This document shows positions 58,595 to 64,000 of a DNA stretch of 64,000 nucleotides, piece after piece (position 1 is the first letter of the stretch; each line of letters opens with the position of its first letter). The position numbers were made by a program, and so were the translations under genes. The notes under the pieces were generated by a model that saw only the letters and a list, made by a program, of their open reading frames with translations, did no database searches and was not told the DNA's origin. This stretch comes from Laguncularia racemosa (taxonomy: Eukaryota; Streptophyta; Magnoliopsida; Myrtales; Combretaceae): assembly GCA_037954665.1 (NCBI GenBank), contig JBBMOL010000021.1, forward strand, positions 6,138,001 to 6,202,000. Reading direction: 5' to 3'.

Positions 58595-58870
58595 AATTAC
58601 TACATTTAAACGTTGCTAATATGGCAAAATGGTGGTTTAACTATGTTTAAACATCGCCTATCATAACTGTCAATTACGTCTAAACATTGCTAATGGTAAT
58701 CTTTTACTACGTTTAAACGTCGCATGTAGTACTGATTTACTGCACTTTTTTTTTTTTGCTTTTAAAATTTTAATTATCATTTTATAATGTTTAAACATCG
58801 CGTATAACCTATTTTTAGCAGCGTTTAAACGTCGCCCAATATAACACATTTAGCTATATTTCCACCTTTA
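58595..58870 (+). repeat. Subterminal repeats of the CACTA element
   Basis: At least six variants of a 12-13 bp motif (TTTAAACGTCGC, TTTAAACATCGC, CTAAACATTGC and so on) are spaced about 30-40 bp apart. Related copies lie at 53807-53880 at the other end. In En/Spm such arrays bind the element's TNPA-type protein. Confidence 0.75.
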
Positions 58871-59031
58871 GTGACTTTTATGAAATAAATGTAGCAGATA
58901 TTTTTTGCAACGGACCTTTGGCAACGTTTATCAGCAACGGTTATTAAATGTAGCTAAACCTTTTTTGTGAAATTTATTTCATGTTTAGCAACGTTTATTA
59001 AATGTCGTATAACATTAAAATTCCTATAGTG

Positions 59032-59728
59032 ACTTGATATCATTCATATGGAGTTGTTAACCTCCTTCTACACAAACATTTTAGGATTGAAATACTCATA
59101 CCTACACAACTAAGATAACATCCTCCTATTACATGTAATCGTTTTTCCACCATCCCAATGACAAGGTATACTCTCTTTGGATGCATGCTAGATCCTTGAA
59201 CTCACCTATTAAATCAATAATTATGTATTTGAATGCTGACAAAAGTCACAAAACTTGTGCCATAGCCATCGAGGTGTAAATATAATGGTCAATGGTTATG
59301 CAATAGGAGGAATAAGGGGTACCATTTGATAGGATGCTGCAAAGTAGAAACAGACAAAGATCACAATGGATGTAAACATGGGATGAGAAATGATGACATC
59401 CTTCAAAGTCGAATGTTAAAAATAGAGATCTCTTTATCTAATTTTTAGAGACCAAGCTTCGAAGAAGGGGGGGAGGGGGAGGAGAAGAGCAAGCAGAAGA
59501 CTTTTGATGCTAAGAAGAGAGATCCATGGTTATAATGTAGACACGAACTAAGAAGTTTATGAAATGGTCTTTGGGAAGTAAGAGATTTGAATTATTTGAT
59601 GTGGAGACTGATGTTGCAACAATGAAAAATATAGTGTTGGATAGAGATTGGAAAGGGTATTACAATATCTAAGAAGACAAGTATGTAGTAGTAACCACAT
59701 AAATTTAATTGAGTTACAATTACATACT
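59032..59728. other. Stretch between the two CACTA elements, nothing identified
   Basis: No coding frame. A G-rich run (GGGGGGGAGGGGGAGGAG, about 59466-59484) stands out. Confidence 0.3.
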
Positions 59729-59899
59729 CACTACAAGAATTTGTACATTTAGTAACGTTCGCAAATTTTGCAAATCTCGCCAATTGTTATTGGTTTTACT
59801 AACTTTTATTAAACATCACTAAAAATTCAATATTAGTAATGCTTATAATCAAACGTTAAATACATCATTAATTAATTTGAATTGTTTTGAGAAGTAAAT

Positions 59900-60240
59900 T
59901 CCTTATGCAGTATTACTTAGAGCATACATGTATATACAATATACTACAGGTATAGTATATGTGCGCGTATATATATATGCATCTATATGTATATCTATAT
60001 ATATATTTGCATCTTTATACATACATATAGAAGTATATACATATATGTATATGTATATATACAAATATATATATATGCCCATATATGCACGTATATATTT
60101 ATATATATAAATATATAAATATATATATAAAAATACAAATATTATATATGTGTATACACACACAAACATGTATATGTATATATATATGTATATACAAATA
60201 TATATATATATATATAATTTTAACAATTGAAGTATATATA
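59900..60240. repeat. TATATA/GTATAT low-complexity tract
   Basis: Long imperfect runs of TA with GTATAT and CATATA interruptions. Apparent open frames on both strands come from this simple sequence. Confidence 0.85.
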
Positions 60241-62036
60241 TGTATATTATATTTAATTTAGATCCTCATTGGAAGCAAAAAATAATCTTCTAAATTTTTA
60301 TTGAACATGCTAAAAACTTGCTCTTTTAATTTAGCGGGGAAAAAATAGTTCCTTAAAAATTTTAATCCTGCCCCTACAAGAATAGCGTGACACCTAAAAT
60401 TAAGCTTGGACAAAAAAAAAAAAAAAAAAGACTCCTAAACTACAATAGACTCCCAGACCAAAAACCCTAATCTCTCTGTAACCTCACTACAATCCTCTCT
60501 CTAGAGCAATGCAAGTAAATCTTTCATCTCTCTCACACCCCCTCTCTCTTTCTCTCGTTCTATCTATCTATCTCACTCTCCCTCTACTTTTTTCATTCCT
60601 TTTCTTTTTCTGTTTATATGCTTTTATAGTGGCTTAAGATTACCAAGGCAGAGATTCATCAATCTATTATGGTCAATTCTTCTCATACTTAAAGGTTTGT
60701 TTTCATATATCACCTTCAATCTTCGTGCAAATTGTTAAATGACAATCAAAGGTTTTATTACATTATATTAACAATGTTTTTTTTTCTTTGGTTAGCTAAA
60801 TTTGATTTTATAAACACAAGTTTTGAAATTAGGATTTTAATAGAAAACTTTGGAATTTTTTTGTTAGAGGCTATGATAAGTGATTTTACTAGGTAAAGTT
60901 CAATGGGGTTTAGAGTTTAGATCTAAGTGGAAGAGGTTTAAGTTGCAATTGTGAGCATTTTTTTCATTTTGTGATGATGATACGAAGTGGTGTTTATAGG
61001 TACTTTAGAAATGAAACACGCTGAAGAAAAAGCTTTGTTAAAGCAAGTTTTAGGCTCTTAATAGAATGCTTTACTTGTTGGTTCAATGTATATATCTTTT
61101 GTGATTGATAATCATTTCTGGATTGTATTTGGTTACATCTTCATAAAGATGAAGTCTTTTTACCTTTGATAATTAATCTCTAGGAAAAGACTAATTCGTT
61201 ATACATTATTTCTTGGTGCCTCCAGTTTCAAGTCTTTTATTTGAGGAAACTATTTGTCTTTTTGCAAAAAGGATGTTGTGTATAAATATGTTCATATACA
61301 GTATTTGACTCTATCCTTTGTTTTAGTTTCAACCATTACCTATGTAGTTATGGGATGAAAGTTTATAAATTTTTTCAGGGGAAAAAAATGTTAATGTTAC
61401 TCCATATGTTTTATATAGATGCATCCTATGTAGCTTTCCATGATGAGGAATGGGGGTTTCCAAAACATAATGATAAGTTTGTCATATTTCGAGGTTTTAC
61501 ACTGGTACCCTTTGATTAATTAGTTTGTAGCATTCCATTAAGCATTGGCTCATATTTCTTTGATGGGATGCAAGAAATTGTTTGAGCTTTTTAGTCCTTT
61601 TAAAAGCTTTAACATGCTTCTATTCTTCATGCTTATTGTTTGAATATACTAGTGCATCCTAATGCTATAGATGGTAGCTTGTTAGATAGCAAGAGGGAAG
61701 TTTGAGAAATATCCCCATTCTAATTCAGAAGACAAATATAAAGATCAAAATGATAGCACCTCTTTGTAGTTAAGGTGTAATTGTGTTAGCTTATCTCATT
61801 ATACCAATTATAACTGTCAAGTAATTACTATGATAATGCTTTTTCATGATTGTGAATTACAAGACGTAAGTTATTTATTTGTACTAGAATGTGATGCATA
61901 TTCTTAAGTTAGAGAAATTATGAGAAGACCATGTAATTTACCATTAAATATAGTTAGTGTTCGCATGCTCATAATGGTTCTACAAATTGGTGGATATTTT
62001 TCTTAGATTCTTCATTTCACTAGATTTTTGCTATAG

Positions 62037-62493
62037 CCCCATATAAAGGAGGTGCTTGGAGAATAAGAGTTGATCTTCTGACTGGTTACCCATTAAACTC
62101 ACCATCAATTGGATTTACTAACAAGATTTTCCACCCCAATATTGATGAATAGTATGTTGTTTGGAAGTTAAAAGTTGTCAAGTTCATATTAGGAATCTTG
62201 ATGCTAATTTGAGTTGATATTTCAGGTTAGGCAAAATATGCTTAGATGTCCTCAACCAAAACTAGAGCTTAGCTTTTAGTATGATGAGTATTCTTCTTGA
62301 ATGAAATAGTGAGATAAAGCGATCTTTCATGTGCTTATTTTCATCCTCATTTTTCCAAGTCTATCTAATGTGTTTGACACTTTCCTTCCACAACTTCTTG
62401 CATATCATAACTTAGTAGATTCATTAAATAAAGAAGCTATAAATTTGAAGAATAATGATCTAACTTTATATGAAAAAACAGTCAAAGGCAAAA
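62037..62493 (+). pseudogene. Ubiquitin-conjugating enzyme E2 (UBC4/5/6, UBE2H-like) fragment, broken
   Basis: Three exon-like blocks are separated by intron-like gaps. Block 1 (62037-62149) reads PYKGGAWRIRVDLL, SPSIGFTNKIFHPNIDE. Block 2 (from 62226) reads KICLDVLNQN*S, with the catalytic Cys context present but the expected Trp codon changed to TAG, after an earlier TAG at 62228. Block 3 (62360-62493) reads LSNVFDTFLPQLLAY, DSLNKEAINL, LYEKTVKGK. Acceptors CTATAG and TTTCAG are still visible. E2 enzymes carry ubiquitin on the Cys. The N-terminal exons were not found. It is a dead genomic copy with introns kept, inside a CACTA-type element. Confidence 0.85.
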
Positions 62494-62699
62494 ATTCTTT
62501 CTTAAACTTTATACAAGGTAATCTACTCTTTAATTATAACATAGCCTATAACAATTATCTCTATTCATGTGTAGTTTTCTCCATGAACACCTTAGTTAGC
62601 TTAGAAAGCATTACTTTGTTTGATCATGTATACTCATTCTCTTCATCTTATATCATGTGTCAGCATTAAAATTATTTTTCCCTCTATGCCCTTCAAAGT

Positions 62700-64000
62700 T
62701 GAGAAAATTGAACAACAAAGCTAAGCTAATAATTTATTTGCCATAGCACTAGATTAGTAAATTGTTCTTTCCCACAGGTTTCATTAACCATTGCCACCTT
62801 TATTTGCCCGTATGTCGACATTCCAGATGCTTATCTCTCTTTTTTTTTATAGTTAGAGTTGCTAGTCTTTATAAATTTATTTGGATACCAACTCTTCTAG
62901 CTTGTATTCATCTTCATGAATCCTACATTTGGTGTGCAAGCTTTTATGCCAAAGAGAGGAAATTTGGCATTTGGCCTTTCATTATCCTTCATCTTTTTGT
63001 ATAATTTTCTTTCCACAATAGAGTCAATGGAGTTTTGGTTAAAGAATGTATGAATATAAAATGAAAAGGTTCAAAAGCTTAAGTTATGGAATTGAAAAAT
63101 ATATAAATGACATAAGTTATATGGTGAAAATATAGAAAAATTTCTATTATGTTGATACAAAATATGATTTTGGAGCATTGTAGCCTCTATTTTTTAATAA
63201 ATCAAAACCTTCCCTTGAAGTTGAAATAACATTAGGTTTGTCTATTTCCATGTGTATATCTCAGTAAAGATTAGCAAATCTTAGTTATGTGGCCATATTT
63301 TTTGTTAGCTCATGTCCAGCAATACATTGACTTTCAAAGGTTTTTTTTTTTTTTTATTGTTAAAGACTATTGTTAATTTTCATGGTAGCTATAGTAGAAG
63401 ATTTAGACTCACTTGGACCATTGTTATATAGCAAAGCTTTTTTCCTCTTTTAACTAAGTATACCCATGGTTTATTCCTTGGGTTTTAATTCGAAAACCAA
63501 GTATACCCAATGATGGATGTCCTTCAATCTCTTCTTTCCCTAAGTCCCATAATTTTTCTTGTAATAGCATTATATCATCTTTGCCTCTTCAAGATTTCTT
63601 GATGGACAGGGGAAAGGATAATCCTAAAAGTTCACTCTTTACTCCATATTATGATCATAAGAGTGCTTATTCATCTATGCTAAGTTTGTGCTGCATCAAT
63701 ATTCAATTGCTAGATAATCGTATCACTAGGTTCTTGATGTATTTTAATCTGACTAAAGAGTGCTACTCCTTCTTATTTGCAAATCAGGGCAACAACCTTC
63801 TCTGGACTTGGAGTAAGATGAATCCCGAATTTTCTATGCAGTAAAATGGCTCTACAAATAGCCTAACTGTTGCATTATCCGGTATGTTATGTTGATAGCA
63901 TGAAATGAGTTTATTTGTGCATAAGTTGTGTACATTTTATTAGGAGTAATGCCATTGTTAATGACAAATATCTACCGATTAACATAAATAAATATATTAA
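62700..64000. other. Tail of the window, no gene identified
   Basis: A frame open from 63458 to a TAA at 63842 includes LPLQDFLMDRGKDNPKSS and has varied composition, so it could be exon-like, but I recognise no family. The rest is AT-rich. Confidence 0.25.

Larger units (their letters stand above)
53782..59034 (+). mobile_element. Complete CACTA (En/Spm) transposon, defective
   Basis: The element (53785-59031, 5,247 bp) starts CACTACAAGAATTTTTGC and ends AATTCCTATAGTG. It is flanked by the 3 bp TSD ACT (53782-53784 and 59032-59034), as this superfamily makes. Subterminal repeats carry many AAACGTCGC-type motifs at both ends. The interior has a TNP2-type transposase N-terminal half and a TNPA-like part, with the transposase catalytic region missing. 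A GTGAGAATT donor near 54310 suggests a leader exon. The 54300-56440 stretch is otherwise AT-rich and noncoding. Confidence 0.93.
59729..64000 (+). mobile_element. CACTA-type element, left end; right end beyond the window
   Basis: CACTACAAGAATTTGTAC starts at 59729, preceded by ACT. The first 120 bp align with the reverse complement of 3278-3397, so both ends belong to one family. Inside are an AT/GT microsatellite (59900-60240), an AAAACCCTAAT plus CT-rich leader-like region (60465-60600) and a broken E2 gene. No transposase was seen. The right terminus is not in the window, so the extent is inferred. Confidence 0.55.

Noticed and set aside
59903..60226. 107-codon Tyr/Ile-rich frame
   Set aside because: Pure translation of the TATATA/GTATAT tract.
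62762..63004. 80-codon hydrophobic frame
   Set aside because: Composition follows T-rich sequence; no motif, start context or continuation was found.
1..64000. CRISPR arrays, bacterial operons, rRNA or tRNA genes
   Set aside because: The window is plant nuclear DNA; the short direct repeats seen lack regular spacers, and no cloverleaf or rRNA-like block was recognised by eye. A tRNA scan was not possible here.

Overview
The window is AT-rich nuclear DNA of a flowering plant; the species cannot be told from the sequence. The evidence is a spliced plant RNA-dependent RNA polymerase 1 gene (RDR1), plant Ty3/gypsy elements primed by initiator methionine tRNA (PBS TGGTATCAGAGC), CACTA transposons with TNP2-type transposase, a LINE relic, and intron-containing fragments of ARF and ubiquitin-conjugating enzyme (E2) genes. 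Most of the window is transposable-element sequence of different ages. Several insertions can be closed exactly with matching target-site duplications (TSDs).

Layout. 1-3397: an ARF-type small GTPase gene fragment (minus strand, 5'UTR intron retained, frameshifted) lying inside a CACTA-type terminus that ends at 3397. 3684-4532: LINE relic. 4874-5378: LTR-like sequence with a primer-binding site. 5575-15262: an old minus-strand gypsy pol relic split by a complete plus-strand gypsy element (7479-14352, TSD TAAAT), which itself carries a nested solo LTR (10991-11881, TSD CTATT). 17000-18560: LTR-like sequence split by a minus-strand solo LTR (17454-18463, TSD TTTAC). 19360-25690: a facing LTR-like sequence split by a nearly full-length minus-strand gypsy element (19716-25559, TSD CCTCT). 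26360-29430: a 3 kb dispersed repeat. 30991-35519: a minus-strand LTR element with gag and protease but no RT or integrase (TSD GAGGA). 35946-39370: a MITE-like element, then a 1,029 bp tandem duplication. 41046-48910: RDR1. 49292-53400: intergenic DNA with a MITE, a 306 bp tandem duplication and a possible LTR. 53785-59031: a complete but defective CACTA element (TSD ACT). 59729 to the window end: the left end of another CACTA element carrying a broken E2 gene fragment.

The one substantial host gene is RDR1, which makes double-stranded RNA in antiviral and salicylate-linked silencing. Four exons, all splice sites and the DLDGD catalytic motif are intact. The gene also has a 35-codon in-frame tandem duplication, a one-base deletion in the last exon that should truncate the protein, a hydrophobic C-terminal extension, and a 4 kb third intron filled by an inverted copy of the 26-29 kb repeat plus a MITE. 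Either this is a decaying RDR1 allele or paralogue, or the deletion is a sequence error; reads and RNA would decide.
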